Below, piece by piece: positions 26,294 to 36,363 of a stretch of DNA of 64,000 bases. How positions within the stretch are numbered: position 1 is the first letter of the stretch; each line of letters opens with the position of its first letter. The position numbers and the translations under genes are program-made. The DNA is from Pectobacterium aroidearum (GTDB lineage Bacteria; Pseudomonadota; Gammaproteobacteria; Enterobacterales; Enterobacteriaceae), in contig NZ_CP065044.1 in assembly GCF_015689195.1 (NCBI RefSeq), positions 62,001-126,000 on the forward strand. The letters are read 5' to 3'. The notes under the pieces are model-generated. The model had not been told where the DNA came from, ran no database searches, and saw only the letters and a list, made by a program, of their open reading frames with translations.

Positions 26294-29200
26294 TATAAAA
26301 AATCTCCGATGTTTCCGAGTATTTTACCAGTGTGATCAATATAGTCGCCATTGTCTAATATTCTTCCGTGAAAGTTATTATCTAAATTTTCATATTTTTT
26401 CAATGCCTCTAGAGCTCTTCCCCATTCTCTATTGGTCAGGTTTTTGTTAAATTCTTTATTTAAACCATTAGCTGTTCTCGCAGCCATTGTGTGTCCGCCA
26501 GTTTGTAATACAACGGGCACTCTTCCTGCCGCGCCAACACTTGGTGGAACAGGAAGTGGAAGCCCATTAGCATCCACCCATTTGCCATTCACCAGTCGAT
26601 TAGCGGTTTCTTTAGCAGATAGTATGCCTGTTTCAGTAAAATATTTACCAATTAAGGGGCTTACAGCTTTCCCAATACCCCAAGAGAGTATCCCACCTAG
26701 CAGCTCTTCAGGTAGTTGGTCGGCCCACAATTTTAGGCCACACCCGTAACTCATATCCCCGCCACAGATATTGGCGCGGTCATAAGCATTTTGCCCCATT
26801 TCTTTATAAGAATTAGAGAGATCGAAGCCAATCAACCTGCCGAGCTCATCGTAACCTGATGCTTCGGAAATTCCATAAAGCATGTCATTAACACAAGTGG
26901 CATTACCTGCTGCTCGGCATCCTTCAAATATCTCTTGGTTCTTTACTGATGTTTGATTCATCTCCTTGCGTACGTTACTCTCACAATCGCTACTGCCTTT
27001 ACATGCAGCGTATTTTTCGGCGAGTGTTTTTGGCTCATCATGCATAAGAAAGTTATATAGCAGGACACTTTCGGCAGCATTGGCTCCGCTATTAACACCA
27101 CTGGCTTTGCCGGTAATAGCGGCTCCCGCCAAAGCACCAATAATTCTGCCAGTAGAGGTTATCTGTATTTCTCTTAAGGCTGGATCAACGAAAGTGTTGC
27201 CTAAACTGATTGCCGCTAGCTCTGCGGCCAACGCACCGGCCGCAGCCCCTTTAGCATTGCCCCCTCCGATTTCTGCTGCAACACCCGCAATAACCGCATG
27301 GCTGATTACTCGTCTAGGGTCATCTATCGGCAAGCCGAGGACTTCTCCCTTATCCCCAATAAATTTTGCCCCTTCAGCATTAATCTGGCTGCCGACGTTA
27401 CTCAAGAGTGCCGTGGTGAAATTATCTTTGAAGCTACCGCCGTTAATCGCAGTGCCGAGGCTGGAGCTGATCACTGACTGTCCAGCGACACGCTGCGCGA
27501 CCTTGCTCCAGTCACCGTTGCTGAGCATGGGCAATTTGGCTTTAGCGGGATCGATGGCGGTTGTACCGTTAGCAGCCTTACTAAATTGCATGATTTCATC
27601 GAAGCCTGCTAATGCGCCGCCGATCACCATTGAGGTAACCAGAGATTTAACAGAATCGCTGTTGCTCATGGCCTGGATCGTTTTAGACAGGTTGCCTTTG
27701 TTATCAACCAGTGCGACTGCCGCCTGTGAAGTTAATGCCGTCATGCCTGAATAAACTGCACCGTTTACTACAGCGATTGTTGTCGCGCTGGCTCCAGTAC
27801 CCACAGCACCAGCAGCCAACTGACCCGCTGCTGCTGCCAATCCAGATCCTGCGGTCACTGCCGCAACGGCAATGGCAATTACGGCACCCACCACTGGATT
27901 CAAACTTTGGGTGGTATGATTCCAATTAGTGTAGGCATCTTGCACCGCGTTCCATTGCACATCTTTACGGGTATTCAACCCTTTTAGCCATGTTGCCCCT
28001 GGAGTATTGCTGAGAGTCAGCAACGCATTTTGCAGCGATTGAGCATTGCGTGTTTTTACGTCAGCAGAAATCCCTGTTGCGGCATCAACGGTAAACTGTC
28101 CGCCAGCGTGGATTGAGGGTAATAGCCAGGTGTCTTTGGTGTATCCCCTGTCGGAGTTTTTAATGAAGAAACCTTTCGATGAGGTGATGGTCTGTTCGAA
28201 TGTGGTGTTTTTTACCGCCTTAAAGATGACTTTACCTTGAGTACTGGTGAGTTTAGCGTTCTTACCTGCCTCTATTTTGCTGGCTTCATAGATGCTGTCA
28301 TCACGGCTCAGCAGATTGATGTCACTTCCAGCGGTAAACTCAGCCACCTTATTACTGACATTGTGGTAGGTCTGTTTACCCTTTTTCTTTTTTCCATACC
28401 AGGTACGGCTGCTGGATTCTTTTTCATAGTGGTTGGTTTCTTCCATGGCTTGCGCATACAGAAACCCTCCTTTAGCAGCCACGTCCATTGCGCCTTTTGC
28501 AAGTAAACTCGTGGCCTGAAATAAGATGCTGCTGCTAGATAAAAGCGTCAGCACACCACCGCTGTTTAACACGACATTTTGTTGTGTCGTTGATTCATTA
28601 AATTCGTTATTTCCTTCTCGCATCGAGTAATTTTTCAGTGCGTTAAATTCCATTTTCCCAAGAGAACTTAACGTCATATCCCCTATTGAGGACAATGAGC
28701 TTCCGGATGCAATGAGGGCGCCATTTGTCGCAAGGGTAAGATTTCTTCTCGCATTAATCTGAGTGATAACATGACGGTCGTCTTTATTTTCTTCGTCAGG
28801 GGTGGCGATGGCAGAATACGCGGTAGAGAGTAATGAAATAGTACTTCCAGCCAAAAGTGTAATATTACTGGCGGATAGATTTGCTGATTTAATATTAATT
28901 TCACCTCCCGAGTTTATCAATAAATCCCCAGTGCTAAGCCGGCTTGATAATGAAGGTGTACGTGTTGATGGCAAAAACTCATTGTAGATGTTACCTACAG
29001 TTTTAACATCAATGATTACCATGCCGTTGGCAATTAGATCAATACCTTTTCCGGCAGTGAGGGATACGCCTGATAAGGTAATATTACCTTTTGCTTTGGC
29101 AAGGATGTTATAGTCTGTAAATAAATAATTTAGCTTAAAAAAGGCATCATCAAATATTCTTTTATTATTTTCTGGAGTTGTTTCTATTCCTCGTTGGTGG

Positions 29201-31380
29201 GTAATTAGATCATATATTGAATTGATGATAGTAAGGTCTTTTCCTGCAACAAATACTGTGTTTTTGTTATTTCTAAAATTAACTCCTGACAGTTTTATAT
29301 TTCCTCCTGCGTTTAGAGAGAGGGTGTCTTCAGCATGGAGTGAAGCATATAATCGATTCCCAGAATTGTTAAATATTGGTAATGACGTCGTTGCATAAAC
29401 AATGTCTCCTTCACGGCTGTTAAGGTTAATATTCCTTGCTCTAAAAAATGAGGTTGTTGAACCAATAGTAGATGTGGCACTGATATTTATATCATTGCTG
29501 CTTGATGAGAAAATTGATTGATCAATAATAACTGAGTTTTTAGATATCAAATTTGCATTGTTTGATGATTCAATTATGCCATTTATTTTTATATCACCTG
29601 CACTTAGTAAAACATCATTTCCTTTAATATTTATTGTATCAAGTGACATGGCTGTTGGTGATTGCGGTTGTAGAGTGTTCTCTATTTTTATTAACCTGCC
29701 AAAATCGGCAATTACATTCCCAGTTGCCTGTACTTTTGCTGATAGCAGTTGCTCGCCTTTAAATTCGCTCTCTTTGTCTTTGACCCTATAATAAGCAAGG
29801 ATAAGTGGTGTGCCATCATCCAGAATGGTTGTGCTGGCCGATTGTGGTGTATTAGAACGTCTAACAGCCTGTTCTTGTGCCGTTTCCGAACGGAAATTTG
29901 TTGTATGTTCAGTTTGTTTTAACAACGGAGAAATATTTAAAAAATCCTCTCCTGCCAGAAAGATATTTCCAAAGGATTTTAAACTGCTGGCGTTATTCTC
30001 CAGCCGTGTAGCATTAATATAGAGGTTTTTTGCTCCGTGAATTTCGGATTCAGACGTGGCAAAATCCCCTTCAAGCTCTTTTTTAACAATTAACGGAGTA
30101 TACGTTTTCGCATCGGAAATTGAGCGAATTGGTAATTCATTGCCAATATTAAGGTTGGCGTAGGTTAAGTCTTTCTTTTCTTTTACGATGATCTTATCTC
30201 TAACGTTTTTAAGTGAACCCGTTCGAATCACCAAATCCCCGGTATTGGTTTTAATCGTCCCCGAGCGGTTTTCGACTTTAACGCCTTTGTTTCCCGTCGC
30301 GTCTTTTTGGATCCACAGGTTGTTGTTGGCCTGAATAGTGGCCTGCGTGTTGGTTAGGCTATCATTGAACAGGCGCATATCTTCGCCCGCGATGATATTC
30401 CCTCGGTTATTTAATACGGTACTGGCAAGCGTGATATCTCGGTCGCTTTTCACCGCATTGCCAGCAGCAATATCGACCTGCTGTGCGGTCAGATTAAGGT
30501 CGGTTTTCGCGTGCACATTACCGAGCTGGATTTTACCTTTGCTGTCCAGCGTAATGCCTTGCTGAGAGCTGGTCAGGTTAGCGACGTTAGCGCCGACTCC
30601 GTCCTCGGTTGCCACAAGCCGGATGCGTTCTGCATACATACCGCCGAGCGCTTTGGTATCCACCGCCAGCAGCGGTTTGGCACCTTCTCCGGCGATGGGG
30701 GCGACCGTGCCGGTTTTGAAATCGACCCGATTGCTGCCTTGAGTCAGCGTCAGGTTTTTTGCGTTGATTTTGCCGTTCAGTTCAGTTGCCCGGCTGAGGA
30801 TATCGACATAATCCGTTGCTGAACCGTCCAGGCCTTTTCCACCAATGGTGATGCTGCCTTTTTTCACTTCCAACGCTTCCAGGGCGCCTTGCTGATCCAG
30901 CACCGGTTTACCCGTCGTCAGCGTGGCTGAAGGTGTGTTGATGAACCCACATCCATCACAGGTAATGCCATTCGGGTTGGCAATCAATACGTTGGCTTTA
31001 TTCCCGAAGACTTCGATCTTCCCTTGCAGGTCTGAACGGGTTGAGCCCGTCACCTCGTTGATAATCAGCTCGGCCGCTTTGCCATTGAGGTTGGCGTTAG
31101 CGTTTAACTGCCCGGCCAACTGCGATTGGCCTGCGGCAATGCTGTTGTTGAGTACGGCACCGGGCGTCCCGACGCTAAAATCTTTATAGGTATTGTGAGA
31201 AACACCCGCTGCGTTTGGCGTCGCGATATTGATGACCGGGACGGCGCCCGCGTTGTTGACCTGCGTGCGTGGGCCGTCTGGTGTGAGTGCCGCGAACGCG
31301 GGGTGTAACGGCTGAATCGCGGTCAGATAGATCAGCAGATAGCTAAGTCCGCGTGTGGCGCGGTTATTGAATTTTTCCAT
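26293..31380 (-). CDS. Two-partner-secretion TpsA exoprotein, CdiA/haemagglutinin type
   Basis: 1695 aa, surface-exposed or secreted. N-terminal extended signal region (LLIYLTAIQPLHPAFA), then the TPS domain with NNAGAVPVINIATPNAAGVSHN, NPNGI and CDGCGF, long beta-helix repeats, and a DUF637-type segment (about residues 1170-1290, VVGAVIAIAVAAVTAGSG). The pre-toxin junction reads AESVLLYNFLMHDEP instead of VENN. The last ~75 residues (TANGLNKEFNKNLTN ... FHGRILDNGDYIDHTGKI) look like a small toxin tip I cannot name. CdiA proteins are usually 3000 aa or more, so this is a compact version. Upstream is its transporter, downstream an overlapping immunity-like gene: a BAI order typical of contact-dependent inhibition. 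Confidence 0.85.
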   Translation of the reverse strand: MEKFNNRATRGLSYLLIYLTAIQPLHPAFAALTPDGPRTQVNNAGAVPVINIATPNAAGVSHNTYKDFSVGTPGAVLNNSIAAGQSQLAGQLNANANLNGKAAELIINEVTGSTRSDLQGKIEVFGNKANVLIANPNGITCDGCGFINTPSATLTTGKPVLDQQGALEALEVKKGSITIGGKGLDGSATDYVDILSRATELNGKINAKNLTLTQGSNRVDFKTGTVAPIAGEGAKPLLAVDTKALGGMYAERIRLVATEDGVGANVANLTSSQQGITLDSKGKIQLGNVHAKTDLNLTAQQVDIAAGNAVKSDRDITLASTVLNNRGNIIAGEDMRLFNDSLTNTQATIQANNNLWIQKDATGNKGVKVENRSGTIKTNTGDLVIRTGSLKNVRDKIIVKEKKDLTYANLNIGNELPIRSISDAKTYTPLIVKKELEGDFATSESEIHGAKNLYINATRLENNASSLKSFGNIFLAGEDFLNISPLLKQTEHTTNFRSETAQEQAVRRSNTPQSASTTILDDGTPLILAYYRVKDKESEFKGEQLLSAKVQATGNVIADFGRLIKIENTLQPQSPTAMSLDTINIKGNDVLLSAGDIKINGIIESSNNANLISKNSVIIDQSIFSSSSNDINISATSTIGSTTSFFRARNINLNSREGDIVYATTSLPIFNNSGNRLYASLHAEDTLSLNAGGNIKLSGVNFRNNKNTVFVAGKDLTIINSIYDLITHQRGIETTPENNKRIFDDAFFKLNYLFTDYNILAKAKGNITLSGVSLTAGKGIDLIANGMVIIDVKTVGNIYNEFLPSTRTPSLSSRLSTGDLLINSGGEINIKSANLSASNITLLAGSTISLLSTAYSAIATPDEENKDDRHVITQINARRNLTLATNGALIASGSSLSSIGDMTLSSLGKMEFNALKNYSMREGNNEFNESTTQQNVVLNSGGVLTLLSSSSILFQATSLLAKGAMDVAAKGGFLYAQAMEETNHYEKESSSRTWYGKKKKGKQTYHNVSNKVAEFTAGSDINLLSRDDSIYEASKIEAGKNAKLTSTQGKVIFKAVKNTTFEQTITSSKGFFIKNSDRGYTKDTWLLPSIHAGGQFTVDAATGISADVKTRNAQSLQNALLTLSNTPGATWLKGLNTRKDVQWNAVQDAYTNWNHTTQSLNPVVGAVIAIAVAAVTAGSGLAAAAGQLAAGAVGTGASATTIAVVNGAVYSGMTALTSQAAVALVDNKGNLSKTIQAMSNSDSVKSLVTSMVIGGALAGFDEIMQFSKAANGTTAIDPAKAKLPMLSNGDWSKVAQRVAGQSVISSSLGTAINGGSFKDNFTTALLSNVGSQINAEGAKFIGDKGEVLGLPIDDPRRVISHAVIAGVAAEIGGGNAKGAAAGALAAELAAISLGNTFVDPALREIQITSTGRIIGALAGAAITGKASGVNSGANAAESVLLYNFLMHDEPKTLAEKYAACKGSSDCESNVRKEMNQTSVKNQEIFEGCRAAGNATCVNDMLYGISEASGYDELGRLIGFDLSNSYKEMGQNAYDRANICGGDMSYGCGLKLWADQLPEELLGGILSWGIGKAVSPLIGKYFTETGILSAKETANRLVNGKWVDANGLPLPVPPSVGAAGRVPVVLQTGGHTMAARTANGLNKEFNKNLTNREWGRALEALKKYENLDNNFHGRILDNGDYIDHTGKILGNIGDFL

Positions 31381-31419
31381 GTGACTTTCCTTGTTTTCCT
31401 TTTGCTGTGAATAAAGCGC

Positions 31420-33102
31420 TTAATCAAAAAGTGCCGTAACGGGGAGGGTGACTTGCCAGTAAACAACGGCGTTATCGGGATGGAGATCGTCCGGGAAATG
31501 CAGCGGCACGCCGAGCGACACTGACTGGCTTACCCAACGTGAAGATGCAGACAAACCGACGGAAGTTCCGGTCATATTTCCACCATCGACTTTGCCGGTT
31601 TTCCCCGCGATCCATCCGCTATCCACTGCCGTTGTGAGTGCGATATCGCCCAGAAACGGCAGGGTGGTGAATTGCCAGTTCAGTTCGTTACGCCAGTAGA
31701 AGCCTCGGTTGCCGGTCAGCGTTTGTTCCTTAAATCCCCGGGCGGAATACTCGCCGCCGAGCGAGACACGTTCGCTGGTATACAGGTTGTCCGGCGTGGT
31801 CTGGCCATAAAGGGAGGTCAGGAAGGTCAGCGAAGGGGTAAGTGGGTAGAAATAGCTGCTGCTGGCGCTAAATTTGCGGAACTCGCTGCGCGGCAGGTCA
31901 CGGTTTTCCTTTGTGTCATCCGTTGCGCCCCAACTCCTTAAGCCATGGCTGAGCATCGGGTTGAGCGTAAAATATCCGCCCGCCAGCGTCGTGCTATAGC
32001 TGAGTCCGATACTGGCGCTGCTGACCGTCGGGCTGCTGATCTCAAGGCGTTCACCCGCCATCCGGTTCTCGGTACGTCGGCGAGAGAGCGCGCTATCCAG
32101 CGCCAGCTTCTGCTTCCCATCTCGATAGAGCGTTCTGTTAAGGCTGAGCCGATGAGTATTACTTTGCCCTTCATAGCGATACGCGCTGCTGCCGATCGGG
32201 ATCGGTTGGAAAAAGTCATTCCAGGCGTATTGGTAGCCGAGCGTCCAGTAGCCATAAGGCAAAGACATCCCGCCCGATAAGGCTTTGCTGCCGTAGCTAT
32301 GGCTGAATGCGCTATCGCGACTGGCGGTCAGCCACCAGCGATCGGCGAGCCGCAATGGATTATCGAGGGTGAGGTGGGTGGAAAGCTGCTCGCGGCCCGT
32401 GTTTTTTTGTCCGCTGTTGTCAGCGCTGAGAGATAGGGTAGCAGGATGGGCTTTCGTGATGCGCTTGAGATAAACAATTGAACTCCCCGCTTGTTTTCCC
32501 GGTTGAATATCAATTGCAACCTGCCGTGAAGGCAGACGATTCAACTGTTCCATCCCTTGTTCGATATCACGCAGATTAAGAATACGTCCTTCCAGCCCGG
32601 GGAAGGCCATCTTGATTGAGAGTGGTGTTTCCCCTTCTATGCGAATGGCTTCTATCTTTCCCTCGCTGACGCTGATGATGAGCGTGCCGCTGGAGAGGTC
32701 TTGCTCTTGTAAATAGGCCTGACTGGTGACAAAGCCACGGTTGAGGTAGGCGTTGGTGGTTTCTCTCACGGCGTTATGGACTGTGGCTAAATCCAGGCAG
32801 CGGTTTTGGTAGCGTTGCTGAATGGCGGTCCGATCTTTTATCGAAAGCGCATCTGCATCGTGAAAGGTAATCCTTTGGATAGGGAAGCAGACAGCATCCT
32901 TTGCTGTTGAGGCGGTGACTGTCGGTATTGTTAAGGTGGTGCTGTTTTCCAACGATAAGCGCTGCTGTTTGGCCTGCTCCAATAATGACTTTTGCTGGAG
33001 TTCCAGCGCATCCCGATCCGTAGGGCTAATGGGGGTAGCGGCGAAGGTTGAGCTGCAGAGGCTCAAAAAAATAAGGCTTATAAAAGAAAGGGTTTTACAC
33101 AA
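31420..33102 (-). CDS. TpsB outer-membrane transporter, ShlB/FhaC/CdiB type
   Basis: About 560 aa. Signal peptide (LSFISLIFLSLCSSTFA), then a region with a conserved C...C pair (VCFPIQRITF ... RCLDLATV), POTRA domains (TLIISVSEGKIEAIRIEG, LPSRQVAIDIQPG) and a C-terminal 16-strand barrel with the family motif around VSLGGEYSARGFKE. It secretes the TpsA protein encoded 39 bases downstream. The start is uncertain: no ATG is available, TTG at 33102 is given, and ATT at 33105 is better spaced from AAGGA. A Fur-type box lies about 130 bases upstream. Confidence 0.9.
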   Translation of the reverse strand: MCKTLSFISLIFLSLCSSTFAATPISPTDRDALELQQKSLLEQAKQQRLSLENSTTLTIPTVTASTAKDAVCFPIQRITFHDADALSIKDRTAIQQRYQNRCLDLATVHNAVRETTNAYLNRGFVTSQAYLQEQDLSSGTLIISVSEGKIEAIRIEGETPLSIKMAFPGLEGRILNLRDIEQGMEQLNRLPSRQVAIDIQPGKQAGSSIVYLKRITKAHPATLSLSADNSGQKNTGREQLSTHLTLDNPLRLADRWWLTASRDSAFSHSYGSKALSGGMSLPYGYWTLGYQYAWNDFFQPIPIGSSAYRYEGQSNTHRLSLNRTLYRDGKQKLALDSALSRRRTENRMAGERLEISSPTVSSASIGLSYSTTLAGGYFTLNPMLSHGLRSWGATDDTKENRDLPRSEFRKFSASSSYFYPLTPSLTFLTSLYGQTTPDNLYTSERVSLGGEYSARGFKEQTLTGNRGFYWRNELNWQFTTLPFLGDIALTTAVDSGWIAGKTGKVDGGNMTGTSVGLSASSRWVSQSVSLGVPLHFPDDLHPDNAVVYWQVTLPVTALFD

Positions 33103-33232
33103 AATGAACGCGATCCTTACGTTGATTTACATTTTGCGCTTATATACACAAATGCCTTATTCCATGACTAGGTAAAATCGATACCCGATAGAAATTCGAC
33201 AGAATGCATTGAGAAATTTAATTTATGAGAAT

Positions 33233-33251
33233 AAAAATGATAGTCATTATC
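33233..33251. promoter_or_regulatory. Fur-type box upstream of tpsB
   Basis: The 19 bases agree with GATAATGATAATCATTATC at 16 positions and lie in a perfect 9-bp inverted repeat (AAAATGATA at 33234, TATCATTTT to 33256). It is in the 265-bp AT-rich gap between tpsB and the class III aminotransferase gene, so control of the tpsBA operon by iron is likely. Confidence 0.8.
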
Positions 33252-33310
33252 ATTTTTATATAAGTAGGCAGGTAACTATATCGCAAGATAGTGTAATCTT
33301 GATATTTATC

Positions 33311-33340
33311 ATAGGGTTTCCGCTGTGATGGAAACCCTAT
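33311..33340. terminator. Hairpin after aminotransferase gene
   Basis: Perfect 11-bp stem atagggtttcc / ggaaaccctat with an 8-base loop, 27 bases past the minus-strand stop at 33368. T tract absent, so terminator strength is doubtful. Confidence 0.5.
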
Positions 33341-33367
33341 GAGGAGGAGAGGAGGAAATTCGCGAAA

Positions 33368-34711
33368 TCAGGCGTGGGTTAGCGCCCCCAGGCAGTCATC
33401 CAGTGCGCCGACCAGCCAGTCGATGTCCTGCGTCTGGAACGCCAGCGGCGGGCGTAGTTTCAGCACGTTGCCATAAGGGCCTGCTACCGATGTCAGCACA
33501 CCGCGATCGCGTAGCGCTTCCGTCAGATTTAGCGCCAGCGTTTTATCCGGCGTTTTACTGTCTCTGTCGCTCACCAACTCAAACCCGATGAAGAGTCCGG
33601 CACCGCGCACGTTGCCTACACTGGCGTATTTGTCTTGCAGGGTAGTCAGTTCCGCCAGCAACTGTGCGCCCACGACGCGGCTGTGTTCCTGAAGTTGCTC
33701 ATCGTGAATCACTTTCAGCACCGCCTGCGCAGCGGCCATCGCCACTGGATTCCCGCCGAATGTGTTGAAGTAGGGGATCTGATCGCTGAAGGCGGCGAGC
33801 ACATCACTTTTCGCCAGCAGCCCGGAAACCGGGATGCCGTTGCCCATCGGTTTTCCGGTAGTGATGATATCCGGCACCACGTCATGCCGTGCGAAGCCCC
33901 AGAAGGCGTCGCCAGTGCGTGCGAAACCGGGCTGGACTTCATCCGCGATGAAAATACCGCCATTGCGGTGAACCACATCAACCACAGGACGTAAAAAGCC
34001 GCGCGGATTGGGGTGTACGCCGTCGGAAGAGAAAATGGAATCCGCGAGAAACGCAGCAAATTTGATGCCGTGTGCCGCCATGTCGTCGATCTGTTTCTGG
34101 ATTTCATTGGCAAACCACACGCCCAAGTCCGGCGTATTAACGCGGTAGGCGTCCGGTGGTGGCACCAGTCGGGTCGTTGCTGCCAGTGGTTGACCGCTGC
34201 CTAACGCTGGCGAGGCGCCGGAGGTCAGCTCGCTGGTGCCGTGGTAGGCTTCGCGCGTCACGATCACGCCTGTGCCGCCGCTCCAGGCTCGCGCCACGCG
34301 GATCGCCAGATCGTTGGCTTCCGAACCCGTGCACATATACATGGCACGGTTGATCGCCGCGGGTGCGGTGGCGAGGAGCTGCTCCGAATAGTCCAGAATA
34401 CGCTCGTGCAGATAGCGCGTGTGGGTATTGAGCATCGTCATCTGCTGGTGTACCGCTTCTATCACCGCAGGGTGGCAGTGTCCGATACTGGCGACGTTGT
34501 TATACACATCGAGGTATTTCTTGCCGTCGGCATCCCACAGGTATTGCCCTTCGCCGCGCACCAGATGAACCGGTTTGCGATAAAACAGCCGATAGGATTC
34601 GCCCAGGATCCGGCTGCGCTTGTCGGTCAGCGTACGGATATCCGCGCTCAGCGCGTCGGCATGTTCGGCGCGGAAGCTGTTGGTATCCATGATGGTTGAA
34701 CGTGTTGCCAT
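33368..34711 (-). CDS. Class III aminotransferase-fold enzyme, probable amino-alcohol-phosphate phospho-lyase
   Basis: 447 aa, ATG 34711 with GGGAGA upstream. PLP-dependent class III fold: NNVASIGHCHPAV, CTGSEANDLAIRVAR, the aspartate in FIADEVQPGFARTG and the PLP lysine in ITTGKPMGNGIP. Vertebrate relatives AGXT2L1 and AGXT2L2 are not transaminases but phospho-lyases for phosphoethanolamine and phosphohydroxylysine. Here the gene follows an ethanolamine-permease homologue by 32 bases and is divergent from an APH-fold kinase. I therefore infer cleavage of ethanolamine phosphate (or 1-aminopropan-2-ol phosphate) to aldehyde, ammonia and phosphate (EC 4.2.3.2 type). A true aminotransferase role remains possible. 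Confidence 0.75.
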   Translation of the reverse strand: MATRSTIMDTNSFRAEHADALSADIRTLTDKRSRILGESYRLFYRKPVHLVRGEGQYLWDADGKKYLDVYNNVASIGHCHPAVIEAVHQQMTMLNTHTRYLHERILDYSEQLLATAPAAINRAMYMCTGSEANDLAIRVARAWSGGTGVIVTREAYHGTSELTSGASPALGSGQPLAATTRLVPPPDAYRVNTPDLGVWFANEIQKQIDDMAAHGIKFAAFLADSIFSSDGVHPNPRGFLRPVVDVVHRNGGIFIADEVQPGFARTGDAFWGFARHDVVPDIITTGKPMGNGIPVSGLLAKSDVLAAFSDQIPYFNTFGGNPVAMAAAQAVLKVIHDEQLQEHSRVVGAQLLAELTTLQDKYASVGNVRGAGLFIGFELVSDRDSKTPDKTLALNLTEALRDRGVLTSVAGPYGNVLKLRPPLAFQTQDIDWLVGALDDCLGALTHA

Positions 34712-34743
34712 AATCTCTCCCGTTATAAATGTGCGCCGCAGTG

Positions 34744-36105
34744 TTAGTTGGCATCGGCGACAAGCGGCTCAAGCAGATGTTCCCGTCGTGCTTTGGTCGT
34801 CAGGAAATAGAGGTAGCCGAGCAGCATAAAGGTGCAGAACAGCCCACCGATCACCGGGTTGAACCACAGCATCGCAATCAGGCAGATGATGGCGCAGACG
34901 AGGGCGAACGCGGGGACGATGGGGTAACCAGGGGCGCGATAGCTGCGTGCCATATTGGGGGCGCTACGGCGCAGGCGGAACAGGCTTAACATGCTCATGA
35001 TGTACATGACGATGGCGCCAAAAACCGCCATGGTAATCATCGCTGCCGTCAGGTTCATGCCCTGTAGGTTAATCCCGTCGCAGAAGATGGCGGCAATCCC
35101 GATCGCGCCACCAGCCAGAATGGCGCGGTGCGGCGTGTGGAAGCGGGATAGTTTGGCAAGCCCCGGCGGAAGATAGCCTGCGCGCGCCAGTGCGAAGAAC
35201 TGGCGAGAATAGCCCAGAATAATGCCGTGGAAGCTGGCGATAAGACCGAACAGACCAATCCACACCAGCATGTGCATCCAGTTGGAGTTTTCTCCGACGA
35301 TGAGTTTCATTGCCTGTGGTAAGGGATCGTTGAGGTCGGAGAGCTGACGCCAGTCGCCTACGCCGCCCGCCATCAGCATCACGCCAATTGCCAGAACCAC
35401 CAGCGTCAGGATGCCGCTGACGTAGGCTCGCGGAATCGTGCGTTTGGGATCTTTCGCTTCTTCGGCGGCCATTGCCGCGCCTTCGATAGCGAGGAAAAAC
35501 CAGATGGCGAACGGTATCGCTGCAAACATACCGGAAATGGCCGCGGGTGAAAATTCATGTTGTCCCGCCCAACCGTGTGCCACGAAATTACTCAGGCTGA
35601 AGCCTGGCGCAACCACGCCCATAAACACCAGCAGTTCCATGACGGCCAGTAGTGTGACCACCAGCTCAAACATCGCCGCCAGCTTCACGCCGAGAATGTT
35701 CAGGCTCATAAAGATAAGGTATGCGCCAACGGCCGCGAATTTGGGATTCAACTCGGGGTATTGCACGTTCAGATAGGCGCCAATCGCCATTGAAATGGCT
35801 GGTGGTGCGAAAACAAATTCAATCAGCGTGGCCATACCGGCAATCAGGCCACCCAGATCGCCGAACGCGAGTCGGCTATAGGCAAAAGGGCCGCCAGCAT
35901 GGGGGATCGCCGTAGTGAGTTCGGTAAAGCTAAAAATAAAACAGGTGTACATGGCGGCAATGAACAGCGTCGTGACTAAAAATCCCAACGTACCCGCGAC
36001 ACCCCAGCCGTAGCTCCAGCCAAAATATTCACCAGAAATTACCAGTCCTACCGCGATACCCCACAAATGCAGGGTGCCCAGCGTGGGCTTTAATTTGCTC
36101 GTCAT
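34744..36105 (-). CDS. Ethanolamine permease, APC family
   Basis: 453 aa, about twelve membrane segments. ATG 36105 is chosen (ribosome site ACGGGGAT upstream); the frame is open 91 codons further but that part is not membrane-protein-like. The sequence LGTLHLWGIAVGLVISGEYF, GWSYGWGVAGTLGF, FTELTTAIPHAGGPFAYS, FFLAIEGAAMAAEEAKDP and GIILGYSRQ is that of the ethanolamine permease group (Eat) of Pseudomonas and Acinetobacter, APC superfamily, inner membrane. Upstream member of a two-gene unit with the class III enzyme. Substrate could also be a related amino alcohol. Confidence 0.82.
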   Translation of the reverse strand: MTSKLKPTLGTLHLWGIAVGLVISGEYFGWSYGWGVAGTLGFLVTTLFIAAMYTCFIFSFTELTTAIPHAGGPFAYSRLAFGDLGGLIAGMATLIEFVFAPPAISMAIGAYLNVQYPELNPKFAAVGAYLIFMSLNILGVKLAAMFELVVTLLAVMELLVFMGVVAPGFSLSNFVAHGWAGQHEFSPAAISGMFAAIPFAIWFFLAIEGAAMAAEEAKDPKRTIPRAYVSGILTLVVLAIGVMLMAGGVGDWRQLSDLNDPLPQAMKLIVGENSNWMHMLVWIGLFGLIASFHGIILGYSRQFFALARAGYLPPGLAKLSRFHTPHRAILAGGAIGIAAIFCDGINLQGMNLTAAMITMAVFGAIVMYIMSMLSLFRLRRSAPNMARSYRAPGYPIVPAFALVCAIICLIAMLWFNPVIGGLFCTFMLLGYLYFLTTKARREHLLEPLVADAN

Positions 36106-36363
36106 CACATTATCCCCGTCAGTCTGCTCATGGTTATTCAGGGCCAGTACGGCAACCCCTGTTGGCTTGTGTAGCGATAATGCCCACGCTTGTTGGTGGA
36201 AAACTTGACGCTGGCGTATCGAATGCTGCGCGCTGAAGTCAACTTTTACGGTGGGTATCGCGCCAGCGCCTTCTGGGGTCAAACCGGGGTTCTGGTGCGT
36301 CAAGTTTCTCTGTACGACACACGCCATGCTGAACGCTCGTTGACTTGCGTCGGAGTGGGAACC
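36106..36363. promoter_or_regulatory. Divergent control region, permease / kinase
   Basis: 258 bp between two divergent starts; no gene of its own. Likely holds both promoters and sites for the nearby AraC-type regulator. I see no repeat convincing enough to name as operator. Confidence 0.45.

Noticed and set aside
26293-27200. Classical CdiA VENN junction
   Set aside because: No VENN is present; the corresponding place reads AESVLLYNFL.
26966-27754. 262-codon plus-strand frame inside the TpsA gene
   Set aside because: Antisense to the DUF637 region; its low-complexity A/L/P composition is a shadow of Ala/Gly-rich coding.
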